Source: Aureobasidium sp. EXF-3400 (lineage: Eukaryota > Ascomycota > Dothideomycetes > Dothideales > Saccotheciaceae). From it: a stretch of 64,000 bases of DNA. Within the stretch, counting starts at the first letter, position 1, and every line of letters begins with the position of its first letter. The notes under the pieces are model-generated. The model had not been told where the DNA came from, did not search any database, and was given only the letters and a program-made list of their open reading frames with translations. This document shows, in pieces, positions 46,043 to 57,261 of this stretch. Position numbers and translations under genes: made by a program. Location: positions 1 to 64,000 of the forward strand of contig SWBL01000069.1 in NCBI GenBank assembly GCA_024195585.1. The letters run 5' to 3'.

Positions 46043-46090
46043 CCTCCTCCTCCTCCTCCTCCTCCTCCTCCTCCTCCTCCTCCTCCTCCT
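46043..46090 (+). repeat. (CCT)16 trinucleotide microsatellite
   Basis: Sixteen uninterrupted CCT units just downstream of the 66-aa gene, inside its probable 3' UTR. Poly-Ser and poly-Arg readings in the frames are artefacts of the repeat. Confidence 0.95.
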
Positions 46091-46658
46091 CTGGCCCCGA
46101 GGCACCTCCCTCGCGGGTGTCCTCATCTCTTTTCCTTCGTGGGGCCCCCTTTCTGGCCAATAGGTCATTATATAGAGTGCAATCCAAACTCGCTCTGAAA
46201 ACCTACTCTCTTGTTGTCGCGATGTGTGCCTGGTGATTAATGTCGTTTCTTCTTCGTGTGACTCTATGGTGATTTGATAGACTTGTAGCGGTGCAAAGTT
46301 TGTTCGGGGGTGGAAGCAATGACCAGAGAGAGCGTGGTATTCGAGTAGCTTCTCCGGTGCTCCTATGATTGACATTGATATCATGCATTTTAATAGCATA
46401 CACTCTACTAATGCACAGGCTTGGGATATAGAAGCAATGTTATAACAGGCACATTTGTGTCATCTACTCTCACGTCTCTTCGGCGCCACCTGTTCTCAAA
46501 GAACAACTATCAAAATGCACAAGCATATCGAAGCAACAGGTAGTATCCAGAGAAGAGCATGTTCTAAAGGCTTCTCAGCCGAGTAAAATGTATTCGTTTC
46601 TTTCGTTCGACCATTCAAACAAAAGACTATATGCTATTCAAAACGCCAACCATGATTT

Positions 46659-49600
46659 CTATTCTGCTGCAGGCGTAGGTGGAATCTCCCGTGCATCGAC
46701 AAATTCAACGCCTGGGCTTGGTTCGTCAAAGTCTGCCGCTCCGTCTGCAGTCGGTGGTTCTAGAGAGGTTGGAGCATCCGGTTTTGTGTTCTCATCTGCA
46801 GGGGCGGAGGGTGCCGGGTCTGTTTTGCCATCCTCGACAACTGCGGGTGTTTCCTCAGTGCTCTTCTCCGTGGTGCCTTCTGCTGAAGTTTCATTGCCTT
46901 CTGTACCGGTCTCCGCAGCAGTTTCAGTGGTCTCGGCGGCAGCCTCTGGTTCGGCGGCAGCTTCTGAATCGTCAGCAGCAGTCTCAGCAGCGGCCGCAGC
47001 TGCCTTTGCAGCAGCATCAGCAGCTCTCTTCGCAGCTCTATCTCTCTCCCTCTGCTGGAGAAGCTCGTAATTCTCCTTTCTGCTCCTTTCGTCTTTGAGC
47101 TTGCGCAAGCGCTCCGCCTCTTCCACGCCACCGCTCTTCTTGAGTTTTCCTTCCTCGACAAAACTGCTGAGCTCCTTTTGGAACTCACCGTCGCGACGTT
47201 CCTCCAGTTCTCGTTGTCGCGCTTTCTCGGCACGTTCGATGGCTTCGAGGCGAGATTCGTGGTTGGGTTGAAGGGCGCGTACTTCGCCCAAAACACCTGT
47301 GCGAGCTTTCTCGGGGTCGCCACCACGGTCGAGAGCAACAGGGTTGAGTGTACGAGAAGAAGAGCGAGGTGTGTTTTGCAAATTCTGTTGTCTTGTAGCT
47401 TGCTCGACGAGTGCAAATGTTTCGGCCGCCTTCTCGAGGTCATCTTCCAAGTCGATACAGAGCTCTTCCTGCATGGTGAGCAAATCTCTGTCTTCACAGA
47501 CGACTTGCAGCTCCTTCTCCCAGATCTTGGTCCAGATGGGTTTCTCACGTTTGAGAAACTCTTGCAACTTTTTGAGACCCGAAGTCGCGGTGGAGATGTC
47601 TTTGCTGACAGCATCGAGTTGGCGAGGCAATGGCCGAACTCCGCGTTGCACGACGTCCTTGCGAAGATCCTCCACGGTGTCTTGCAAATCATCCACTTGA
47701 GTGACAAGCTTCTCGCTATCATCTGAAAGCGATTTCTTGCCACCATTGACATAGGATCGGCCAGAGCCAGCAGACATGGAAGGAACACGCGCCTTGTTCG
47801 CAGCAGACTTGACTGTGGCAGCCTTGGTTCGTATAGAAGACATGGAAGAGTTGATGTCGTCGACAAATGACGTGTAAGTTTGACGGACAACAGCAAGCTC
47901 GCGACGGAGAATTTGAACCTCAGTAAGCTGAGCAGGTGTGCCTTTAGAGGATGAAGTCTGGAGAGGTGACGGGGTTGCGTTGGGTGTTTGAGCGCGTGGG
48001 GGTGCTGCCACAATAGTGGCCATCTCTTTTGCAGCCTCTTGTTGTCTCTCGGAAACTCGATGAATGGCAGTTTGCTGATCATCCACAGCAGCTTTCAAGC
48101 TTTCGATCATGCTCTTGATACCTCCAATACTGTCGTCAAAGTGTTTCTTGACTTCGTCAAGTTGTTCGACGTTTAGAACAAGTACAGAACGATCCTTGAT
48201 GTCGGCCAGATCTTCCAACTCGTGACGTACTCCTGAGACGGGGTCTTGCAAGTAGATCTCGGGAAGATCATTGCCGTTGTTGTGTGTATTCCAAGCAAAT
48301 TTCTCGATGAACGCAAGCTGAAGCCTGGCTACAGACAAGTCACCACCATCAGGCAGAACAAATTTCTTGATCTTGCTCTTGTACTGAAGGAAGAGAGTCA
48401 GTTCCTTGCCAGGTTGTGGCGAAGACTCGGGTACAAATTGTTGCTGAGAAGAAGTCTTTTCAGTAGATGGAGGAGGGGTGGTTTGCCGCTGTATCCTAGA
48501 CTTGCGGCGCTGCAACTCTCCCCCTGCTGTATCGTCAAAGGTCGGTTCAACGATAGTCTCGGGAACCGGCCCGTTGACTGTGGCGCTCATAGCAGTTTCT
48601 TCCGGTGTTGGTTGCGTAGGAAATGGGTAAGCTCGTCCAAGTTTATCATCGGGTGTCTTGGGCATGGGACTAGCACTCTCCAGACCCGCGGTTGATGGTA
48701 ACTCTGCCACATCTGTGTCTATTGACTCTGTAGTCCTTTGCTCTTCTGGTCGCTCTCTCCTGCTGGGCGAGTCTTGTGCAGCCTTTTGGGCCGATTTCTG
48801 CCTGTTGTGAAGATAGCTTCGCGTGCGAACAGCTTTCATGGATTCGCGCGTGTCTTGACCCCGATTTGGAACTGGGCTGTTCTGAGCAGACGGTATCATT
48901 GGCACTCCATTGCTAGACCCCAAATGTTTCGAAATTTGGTAAGCGGAAAAACGTCTCGAGGCTCTCCTCTCCAGCTCTCCACCACGTTGCAAAGCAGCCA
49001 GTGCATCTTGTTGTTTCGGTGGCGGAGGTGGAGGCGGCAGAGGTAGATTGTGTTCGGTATAGGGTGGTTGTGGAGACTCTTGCTGGTAGGCTACGGGGGC
49101 GGGTTCGTTTCCGTACTGCGCTGGTGGCTGGGCAGGCATCGTGTCTTCCTGAGGATACGGGGCAATGACGGGGATAGTTTGCATGGCATTGCTCGACATG
49201 GATGATGAATCGGAGTTTGTAGTATCGCGGCTTTGATCGCGGGCGTGCTGTGTCGAGGCGGCAGGAATGAAGGATTCTTTCCTTGGTGACGACCTGCCTC
49301 CCTGTATAGAGGCCGAGCGTGGAGGGAGGTCATGGCCAGGAGGCTCGTTGGCAACTCGTTGCGACTGTGTTCGACTGGCAGACTGGCGAGCGAGGAGATC
49401 ATCAGCAGCCGACTCTGCGGCGCTGGCTTGCCTAGAGCTCTGGCTGCCACTGCTGGTACGTTGTCGCAAACGCTGCTGCTTCTTCTTAAGGCCATGCAGT
49501 AGGTTGATAATGATATCGCGGATACGTGGGAGGAATCGGTCGAGGCTCTGTTGACTGGCTTCCTGGCTGAGGGTCTCCTCGAGGATGGCACGCAAAAGGT

Positions 49601-49895
49601 CGGGGACAGGGCCAAGGTCCTGGGTATCGACACCTATGCCGTTGAAGGCGCGACAGGCGATGTTGAACTCATAGCCCAGGCGAACATAGACATCCGAGAC
49701 CTCGCTCTCGCTGGCAGCATTGCGAGACCATTGGGTCAAAGTTTCGAGCAGCTGCTTGGTAGCGACGAGCAGGTGGGTGACGCTCTTTTCGATGGTCGAC
49801 AGCTGCTGCGGCTGCGACGACTGCCGTGTCGAAGAGCGAGCAGCCGATGATCGTGAGCCTGAGCTGCTCCTCAGACTCGGGTCTTCGTTGGCCAT
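46659..49895 (-). CDS. BUD6: Bud6/Aip3 actin- and formin-interacting polarity protein
   Basis: Bud6 binds actin and formins and directs cable assembly at sites of growth. Single exon of 1078 residues from the ATG at 49895; four codons upstream in frame start with TTG. The N-terminus has a folded region starting IEKSVTHLLVATKQLLETL, as in Aip3. A long Ser/Gln/Pro-rich linker follows. The Aip3 core starts at KELTLFLQYKSKIKKFVLPD. It continues through ARLQLAFIEKFAWNTHN and LDEVKKHFDDSIGGIKSMIE, a coiled-coil region. The tail has a Lys/Arg-rich helix and a long Ala/Glu/Thr run. The gene is divergent from PBP1. Confidence 0.94.
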   Translation of the reverse strand: MANEDPSLRSSSGSRSSAARSSTRQSSQPQQLSTIEKSVTHLLVATKQLLETLTQWSRNAASESEVSDVYVRLGYEFNIACRAFNGIGVDTQDLGPVPDLLRAILEETLSQEASQQSLDRFLPRIRDIIINLLHGLKKKQQRLRQRTSSGSQSSRQASAAESAADDLLARQSASRTQSQRVANEPPGHDLPPRSASIQGGRSSPRKESFIPAASTQHARDQSRDTTNSDSSSMSSNAMQTIPVIAPYPQEDTMPAQPPAQYGNEPAPVAYQQESPQPPYTEHNLPLPPPPPPPKQQDALAALQRGGELERRASRRFSAYQISKHLGSSNGVPMIPSAQNSPVPNRGQDTRESMKAVRTRSYLHNRQKSAQKAAQDSPSRRERPEEQRTTESIDTDVAELPSTAGLESASPMPKTPDDKLGRAYPFPTQPTPEETAMSATVNGPVPETIVEPTFDDTAGGELQRRKSRIQRQTTPPPSTEKTSSQQQFVPESSPQPGKELTLFLQYKSKIKKFVLPDGGDLSVARLQLAFIEKFAWNTHNNGNDLPEIYLQDPVSGVRHELEDLADIKDRSVLVLNVEQLDEVKKHFDDSIGGIKSMIESLKAAVDDQQTAIHRVSERQQEAAKEMATIVAAPPRAQTPNATPSPLQTSSSKGTPAQLTEVQILRRELAVVRQTYTSFVDDINSSMSSIRTKAATVKSAANKARVPSMSAGSGRSYVNGGKKSLSDDSEKLVTQVDDLQDTVEDLRKDVVQRGVRPLPRQLDAVSKDISTATSGLKKLQEFLKREKPIWTKIWEKELQVVCEDRDLLTMQEELCIDLEDDLEKAAETFALVEQATRQQNLQNTPRSSSRTLNPVALDRGGDPEKARTGVLGEVRALQPNHESRLEAIERAEKARQRELEERRDGEFQKELSSFVEEGKLKKSGGVEEAERLRKLKDERSRKENYELLQQRERDRAAKRAADAAAKAAAAAAETAADDSEAAAEPEAAAETTETAAETGTEGNETSAEGTTEKSTEETPAVVEDGKTDPAPSAPADENTKPDAPTSLEPPTADGAADFDEPSPGVEFVDAREIPPTPAAE

Positions 49896-50947
49896 GACGG
49901 TTGACAATCTCTTAGTACCGTAGATAGACAGCGGGTGCTGCTTGGAAACGCAACGCGGCGCCTAAAGGGGCAGCTCAAACAAGGGGGATGGGCTCGCGTG
50001 GCGCCTGAAAACCAAGGACAAGCAGAAAAGCAATGCGACGACGCTAGATAAAACAAGACGAATAGACAAAGAGAGCTGCCACCAAGTCACCCAGCACAGA
50101 ACAGATTACAAGCTGGTTTGCCTGAAGCCATGTCTGCTTTCTACCTGACTAACGTTCCTGATGCTGGCCTCGGTGCATGCTTTGGCTCTCTCTCCACCTG
50201 AAGCTTCGCTTCTTGGCCGACTCGACGCCTCGACCTGCGACGTGTGTTTCGACTGCCTACGTGACTTCCTTGCAAACATTCTCAAGGTCTGTCAAAAGCT
50301 GGAGGTCAACTGGCTGCCTTCTCGTCCTCCTGCAAATCAACACATTCGTACCGACGAGTACTTGTTGTTGCTTGCTCAGCGGTCCAGACCAGGGTACTTG
50401 TATTGCTCGTCGATCAAGGCGCGCGGCTCCCTCAGTAGCTGGCCCATCTTCTTCTTCACGTGCCAGCCGACGCCCAACATTCGGCGACACAAGCCGCCTT
50501 TATTCCTGTCTCTCCCATCAAGGCACAATTGCTGCCATTTCGACTTTGTACCGTCTGCACTGTCGCTGCCTCAGCTTGCGACAGCCCTGCCCTCTCGACA
50601 TTGCGACTACTCGTAGTGATAGTCTCTCGGGCCAAACGCCTACACGTACCGGTCAGCCCTACCCTCTGGTCGGATCGGCTTCCGAAGCGGCCGCCAAGCT
50701 CCCCATCCCAGTTGAGTGAAACACGACATCTACCCAGCTGTAGTCTGTCCTCAATCAACTGATCAGTTGTCGGGCTGCTCGCCGACCTGTTACTTGACTT
50801 TGTTCCGCTGCTGCACAAGACCAGCACGCGACATTACGAGTCCCGACTACGTTATCAGGCATTTGGTTGTTCTGGTTGCGCGTGCGAGCTCCAACATCCA
50901 GTTCCAGATCCCCCCAGTCTCCTGTCCGTCCCCTGACTGAACTAATC
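49896..50947. promoter_or_regulatory. Divergent BUD6-PBP1 promoter and PBP1 leader with long open frames
   Basis: 1052 bases between the two start codons. The PBP1 side contains two overlapping ATG-initiated frames, at 50161 (151 codons) and 50177 (180 codons), ending well before the PBP1 ATG. Their composition (Cys/Ser/Arg-rich, no domain) does not look like a conserved protein. If included in the transcript they would act as upstream ORFs. Confidence 0.45.
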
Positions 50948-53900
50948 ATGTCCGCTCAACCCTCCACCATGAACGGTGCTTCCACATCTTCTGCTTCCCA
51001 GCCCATCTCGAATTCTTCGAAACAGCAGCTGAAAACCAATTCCTTCGCAAAGTCCCTGGACGGTGCTCGTAAGCAGGCTGCAAGCCCCGTGGATGCCGCC
51101 TCGAGGTAGGTCGACCATGCGACGTTATACCAATCCTCCGCACTCTCTAACCCTATCTAACCAGAAAATCTCCCGCTCCGAAGGCCTGGTCTCAAGGCAC
51201 CAACCCCATCACACAACGCTCCAATGCTTCCACCCCCGCAACCAATGGCCTGGCGAATGGCATCCCCAAACCTACGCAATCCAAGCCCCAGCAAGAGAAT
51301 GGCACATCAAACAAGCATGCTACGGACAGACTTTTGTTCCTGATTGCAAACTTCACCGTACGAACCAACCACTGTCTCGTGTCAAACATGTCCGGCTAAC
51401 CTCGATATATGTTGCAGGGTATGGAAGTTGCTGTCTTCCTCAAGAATGGAGAGAATTTCACTGGTGTCTTCTCTTCTGCTTCCACCGAACCTGCCGATCC
51501 TCGTCTGACTCTGAAGTTTACCAAGAAGCTCAGTCAGCAAACTAACGGCACAACCGATCAGTCCGACGCATACATTGGTGAGGGTGAAGATCACGCCATG
51601 TCCTTCAGTCTACCCGACGTCGTGGATCTCTCAGTCACCAATCTTTTCCTGGCTGCTTCCGAAGCAAGAGCCCAACAATCGAACGCTCCTGCCTTCCGTA
51701 CCGATGTCGAGATCTCAGGAAACCTCAACATCCGTGAGCGCGAGCTCCAGCCCTGGCAGCCTAGCGCAGATACCGCCATCAACATGTCGCTCGAAGACAA
51801 TTCGCGTCCGGGAGAATGGGATCAATTCGCTGCCAACGAAGCCCTCTACAATGTCAGAAGTGACTACGACGAGAATCTTTACACTACCGCCATCAATAGA
51901 TCCGACCCAGACTACAAACGCAAGGCAGCGGAAGCCGAGAGAATTGCTCGGGAGATCGAACGCAGCGCTCCTGTGAACGCCCACGTCGCCGAGGAACGTC
52001 GCATGAATGCTGAGAAAGATGGCGGCCTTGACGAGGAAGAAAAGTAAGTTGAGTAAATCGACAACTTCATGACGTGTTGCTAACACCTCTCAGATACAGT
52101 GGTGTCCGTCGCGAGACTAACATCACATCGCTTCTTAAGCAGGGTGCACCCAATGCTTACGTTCCTCCATCGCGAAGACCGATCACTAGTCAGCCTACTG
52201 TACCAGGTGCTCCGTTCGACCCAGCTATCGTCTCGGTTGCACGTCCCAGCCCAGCTACCGCCACAAACTCGGACAGTCAAGCTGCCTTGTCCAAACAACA
52301 GGAGCAGGAATCGCAGGGCTCAAAGGAAGCCCCAACTCCGGGAACAGCAACAGCTCCTTCTTTGCCAACCGTGACAGCTCCTTCCGGAGAAGGTCCAGCT
52401 ACCGCTGCTCAACCCGCCGTGGTTACTGCTGCGCCTGTGTCGAAGCCAATTCCTTCAATCAACGCTGGTAAAGGTGCTACTGAGGGTGTCGAGCGCAGGG
52501 TTTTGGACTCGTTCAAACAATTCTCCAACACTGAGAAGCTTCGCGTTCAGCAACATCAACGTAATGCGCAGGAGCGTCAACGTGCCAGTGCCCGTCAGGA
52601 GAAATCAGTCAAGCTAAATGACCTCAAGAAGTTCGCCGAGAACTTCAAGCTCTACTCTCGCGTTCCCGAAGACCTCGTACCCATTCTGGCTAAGACAAAG
52701 GAGAAGCAAAATATGATCGTCACAAAGGCCGAACTGCAGGCGCGTGAGAAGGAGTCAAAGGTCACATCGGCTGAAGCGAGCCCAGCTCGCATCGCGCCTG
52801 CCAAACTTGAAGTTGCTTCTACTGAAGTCAACCAAGCACAGCCAGCAAGCCAGCCCGCGAAGCGTCCCGAAGCCGCAAACGAGCCTAGCTCTCCATTAAG
52901 CCAAAGACAGCGCATGGCTCAGAACTTGAGACAGAACCAAGCCATCCCTCCTCGTGGACCTGGCATGTCGCATGGCGTTCCACCCAGACCAGCTCAGCAG
53001 TACAGAGCTCCTATGGCTAACATGCAAGTCTCCACTCCTATTCCTCCTCCCGAGATCCGTTCACCCCCTACCGGGCCTGCCTCTCGCGAACTTACCAGCC
53101 CTTCGACTGCTTCCGCCAGGCTCAATGTCAAGGCAATGGAGTTCAGACCTAATCCATCAGCAAGCACTTTCACTCCCACCTCACCTACCAAGACAAGCCC
53201 ACAGCCTGCTAAGCGTCCCAGCATCTCTGCTGCTTCGCCGGCCAAGTTCTTCTCCCGTAAACCAGAGAAGCCCTTGTCTGAACGCACTCCCCTCAAGGAC
53301 GCCTTCAATCCTGTCAAGTACATGCTCGAGACCACCGCGGCTGAGGGCAAGACTGAGACTTTTGCATCGAACGGAGGAATTCCGCAAGCGTATCGCACTC
53401 CGCCAACGTGGGAGGTCGCTGAAGCCAACAAAGACAAGACATACCGTGACATGTTTACTCATAGTCCAGTCGCTGCTATCCCACCTATGCACACCCCTAC
53501 CAACAGTGTTATGGCACACTCTCATCAACTTCCGCCTCATCTGCAAAACGGTCCTCCCAACAATCAAACTCCTCGCTTCTACCCTCCTCAGCCCCATCAC
53601 CCTGGCCAACACTATGACGAACATCGCATGCAGTACGGATCAAACACTCCCTCCGTCCAGCCATCTCCTCGTCTACCTCCTGCAATGGCCTATGGCCCAC
53701 AGATGCACCCACAAATGCAGCACTTCCCTGCAGGCATGCCTCCGTATGGTATGATGCGTCCTCAGCAATTCGGTAGCCCGCAGGGTCCTCCCATGGGCGG
53801 TCACATGATGGTGCAGCAGTCGTCTAACGGACCCTTCATGAACGGCGCCATGGCACAGCAGGTACCAATGTATGCTTCACCTGTGCCCGGTCATGTACAG

Positions 53901-54323
53901 CCCCACTTCCCAGGCCATCCCACTCCCCAGCCTGGTCCAGGTTTTGGACGCGGACATCCCATGAGCCACCAAGGATCGCAACAAGGACACCCTGGACAAA
54001 TGTATATGCAAATGCCGCCCGCTGCGCCCATGATGATGCAGCAGCACCCCGGACAGAGTAAGTTCTTCTCAAAGAAATCCGTCGTATGGACATCATCATC
54101 TAACATGTTTACAGTGCAGCAAATGAGAAACTTCCCTCAGGGTCAGTATCCAGGTGGCCCTCAAGGCCAACACGGCTACCCCATGCAGCACCGTGCCATG
54201 TCGAACCAGGGATACAACCACAACCAGATGACTCCCCGCCAACACCACGCAGCCCCTCAACAAGGGCCTAGCCCCGGCATGCCACCAATGCAACCCGCTG
54301 GTCCAGGAGACGAGGGCAAATGA
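50948..54323 (+). CDS. PBP1: Pbp1 / ataxin-2 homologue
   Basis: RNA-associated protein that binds poly(A)-binding protein and supports stress granules and TORC1 control (family knowledge). Five exons: 50948-51105, 51165-51357, 51418-52043, 52094-54057 and 54115-54323, giving 1049 residues. The LSm domain spans about 105-200 (LLFLIANFT/GMEVAVFLKNG). The LsmAD domain at about 250-300 contains EWDQFAANEALYNVRSDYDE. A PAM2 motif, LNVKAMEFRP, occupies about 669-678, the PABP-binding signature. The rest is Pro/Gln/Met-rich, ending in HPGQ/MQQM repeats. The last intron is 57 nt and lacks a stop, so its retention would insert 19 residues. Confidence 0.94.
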
Positions 54324-54883
54324 GTCAGCACTTCAGCTGCCATGTCACGATGGCACAGGCTATTTGTTATAACGTGACCACGCCTCAGGAGAGACGAGAT
54401 TTCGATATCTTCCGAATATTTCTCCTACAGCGCCAGGAACCAGATAGATTGCAAGGACGACGAACCATTGGTATGACCATACCGTCCAGCATCAGAAGCA
54501 GGACAATGTTTTCCGACAAGGTCGAACAAGGCTGTATAGTTTACGCAGACCAAGGAAGGAAAAATTGGTAGGACGAAGAGGATTGTCGATATGGAAGCGA
54601 GCTTGTTGAGATGTGCTCCAGCTTCGGTATTGGCAGATAGGAAGAGAAATGAGGAGATTATTAGGGTGGATAGCTAGTGAAGACTCAGCACGAATGTAAA
54701 ATGCAAAAACATGAGAATCTTGTGTACTCGTGCTCTATCTGCACCTAGTGATATGCTCTAAATTAAGGTGTGATGATCTCCAGGCCCTGAACAGTCGATC
54801 ACAAGCCACCTGCCTCCACACGAATCCGGACCTCGGCCTTTGGCGGCTTTTGACTCCTGCCAATCTATAACCTGGACTCCTGG
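54324..54883. other. Intergenic region
   Basis: About 560 bases: PBP1 3' region and promoter of the MFS transporter. No separate feature. Confidence 0.5.
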
Positions 54884-56519
54884 ATGGATGACCATCACCA
54901 GTCCGTACGGTCTGTCCCTTCCGATTATATCGCAGAAGAATTAGAACTCGAGAACATGCGTGTTGGCGATGAGTCTCAACAACCACTGATAGTCGACGAG
55001 AGCGACAACGACGCCACTGCACTTCCCCAAGTCACCCAAAAGCAAGCGAATCGTCTGATCTGGCTGCTGACTCTCAGTGCGGGTCTGAGTGGGTTGTTAT
55101 TCGGTTATGAGTGAGTCTGGATGAGATTCTGATAGGTTACAAAATTTTTACTTACCATCTGAAAGCACTGGTGTCATAAGTTCTACCCTTGTTTCGATAC
55201 ATGAGGATCTGGGACGTCCATTAACCACATTCGACCTGTCTGCTATCACGAGCAGTACTTCGTTACTGGCTTTACTGGCATCGCCTCTGGCAGGACACTT
55301 TGCGGATGTTGTCGGTCGTCGCCCTGTGATTGCAGCTGCTTGTGGGCTGTTCATCTTTGGTGCCCTGTTCCAATCTGCTGCGACCAATGTGTGGACTATG
55401 GTACTCGGACGATCTGTTGTCGGTGCTGCTGTAGGTGCAGCGAGTGCTGTGGTCCCGTTGTATATCGCAGAAATCGCACCAGCAGATCGAAGAGGACAAC
55501 TCGTGTCTGTCCAGAGTCTGTTCATCACAGGAGGCCAAGTTGTAGCCTACGTTGCCGGCTGGGCAGTCATGGGACGCTGGCGCTGGTCTGTTGGCTTCGG
55601 TAGTGTTCCCGCTCTGATACAGGCTGCTCTGCTCCTTGGTATGCCCGAGTCGCCTCGCTGGTTGGTTTTGAAAGGTAGAGACGATGAAGCCGCTGCAGTT
55701 TTTACCCGACTCGGCCATGATGACTGCGGACAAATCGTTTCCCAGGTCAAGCACGAAGTCAAAGAAGAACAACTCAGTGCCAGTGGAAGTATGTTCAAGG
55801 AGCTCGTCACCGTACCGGCTAATCGACGTGCCTTGACTATTGCTGCAGGACTTCAAGCTCTGCAACAATTATCTGGGTTCAATTCTCTCATGTACTTCAG
55901 CGCTACCATTTTCGCCTTGGTTGGATTTACTTCGCCCATCGGAACATCGCTATCTATTTCCGTCTCGAACTTTGTCTTTACTCTTCTGGCATTCGCGATC
56001 ATAGACAGACTAGGTCGCCGCCGCATTCTATTCTACTCGATCCCATTCATGATCCTTGGACTTGCCAGTTGCGCTCTTGCATTCATGCATATCGACGCTT
56101 CACCATCAGACTCGGTGTCGCCTTCAGATACATCAGCTGAAGCCTCAGGTCCTTGGTCACTAGTCCTTCTCTTCTCGCTCATTTTCTATGTTGCTGCGTA
56201 TGCAAGTGGCTTAGGCTGTGTCCCATGGCAACAAAGCGAATTGTTCAGTCTGTCTGTAAGAAGCATGGGCTCTGGTCTCGCAACTGCAACAAACTGGACC
56301 AGCAACTTTGTTGTCGGAGCCACTTTTCTGCCTATGATGCATGTGCTGGGGCCTAGTGTCACTTTCCTTGTGTATGTCCTTATATGCTTGGTTGGATATA
56401 TCTGGGTATGGCGATGTTATCCAGAGACAAAAAACCTCGAGCTCGAACAAGTCAAGAAGTTGTTGGAGAACGGGTGGGGTGCTAGAGCAAGTGAACGTCC
56501 GAGCGATCTGGACGGATAG
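54884..56519 (+). CDS. MFS sugar/myo-inositol transporter (ITR-like), 526 aa
   Basis: Twelve-helix proton symporter of the sugar porter family. Two exons, 54884-55110 and 55166-56519, joined inside the conserved GYDTGVIS motif (intron 55 nt, GTGAGT...GAAAG). Family marks: GLSGLLFGY in helix 1, GHFADVVGRRP, ADRRGQLVSVQSLFITGGQ, PESPRWLVLKGR, LQQLSGFNSLMYFSA and DRLGRRRI. The FITGGQ motif and the position of PESPRWL point to the myo-inositol (Itr) branch rather than hexose carriers. The C-terminus PETKNLELEQVKKLLENGWG is typical. The N-tail is acidic and cytosolic. Substrate is inferred only. Confidence 0.9.
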
Positions 56520-57261
56520 TCGTAGATGTACACCTGAAGAATATATTCGAGTGCTATCTACAGGTGATTTCGACCTAACAAAGTCTCAGCAAAGATGACC
56601 TACAGAACCATGCTTTATGCCAACTAGCAAGAGTTACATGTTTGATATATGGCTTTTCTCTTGTAGAGAAAAAAGACGATGCAATGATGACGATGTCTGT
56701 ACAGGGTCATATCTTCTGACTGTTGTAAGATTGCTCTTGCTCGGAGCATGATGGCATGCGGCAACCGAGGTTGTTCTACCTCGGAAGAGCACTAGATGGC
56801 ACCCGGAAGAGCACTAGACAGCATCCCGGCTTGCGCAATGATCACTGTCATCTCGACGTTGCTAGTGGTGCGACAATGTCTTTAATTTGTTTTCGTGCAT
56901 GTCTCAGGGGGATAACGTAGAAGCCGCAATGCGAATAATGCACTTACCCTTCTCGGAGTTGCTGCATTACCGTCTCGAAGGTCTGCTGACCCCAAGCCAC
57001 AGCTGAACAACCCAGCTGTCAAGGACCAGACCCATGCAACTTTTACATGGGTATGAGTGGTTCGTAGTCGTAAAAAATTGCAAACGCGTATGATTCTCTC
57101 ATCTCTATGTATATACATTATGTCGTAAAAATTTTCAATCCCGAGTAACACCAAGTGGATGATTATGTACAATTGACAACAAGCCAACAGAGCCAAAACA
57201 TCTCTGCCGTCAAGTGTCTACCTTCTTATGTCTCTTTTTGCTTCAATACGTCTTTCTTGCG
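56520..57261. other. Convergent 3' regions of the transporter and a bZIP gene
   Basis: About 740 bases between tail-to-tail genes. Includes the short direct repeat at 56782-56826. Confidence 0.5.
56782..56826 (+). repeat. Short tandem duplication, unit 22-23 bp
   Basis: Two adjacent copies starting CGGAAGAGCACTAGA, at 56782 and 56804, differing in their tails (TGGCACC against CAGCATCC). The differences are transitions plus one indel. Confidence 0.7.

Noticed and set aside
46588..47070. 160-codon Ala/Ser/Val-rich plus-strand frame
   Set aside because: Antisense shadow of the Ala/Glu-rich tail of BUD6.
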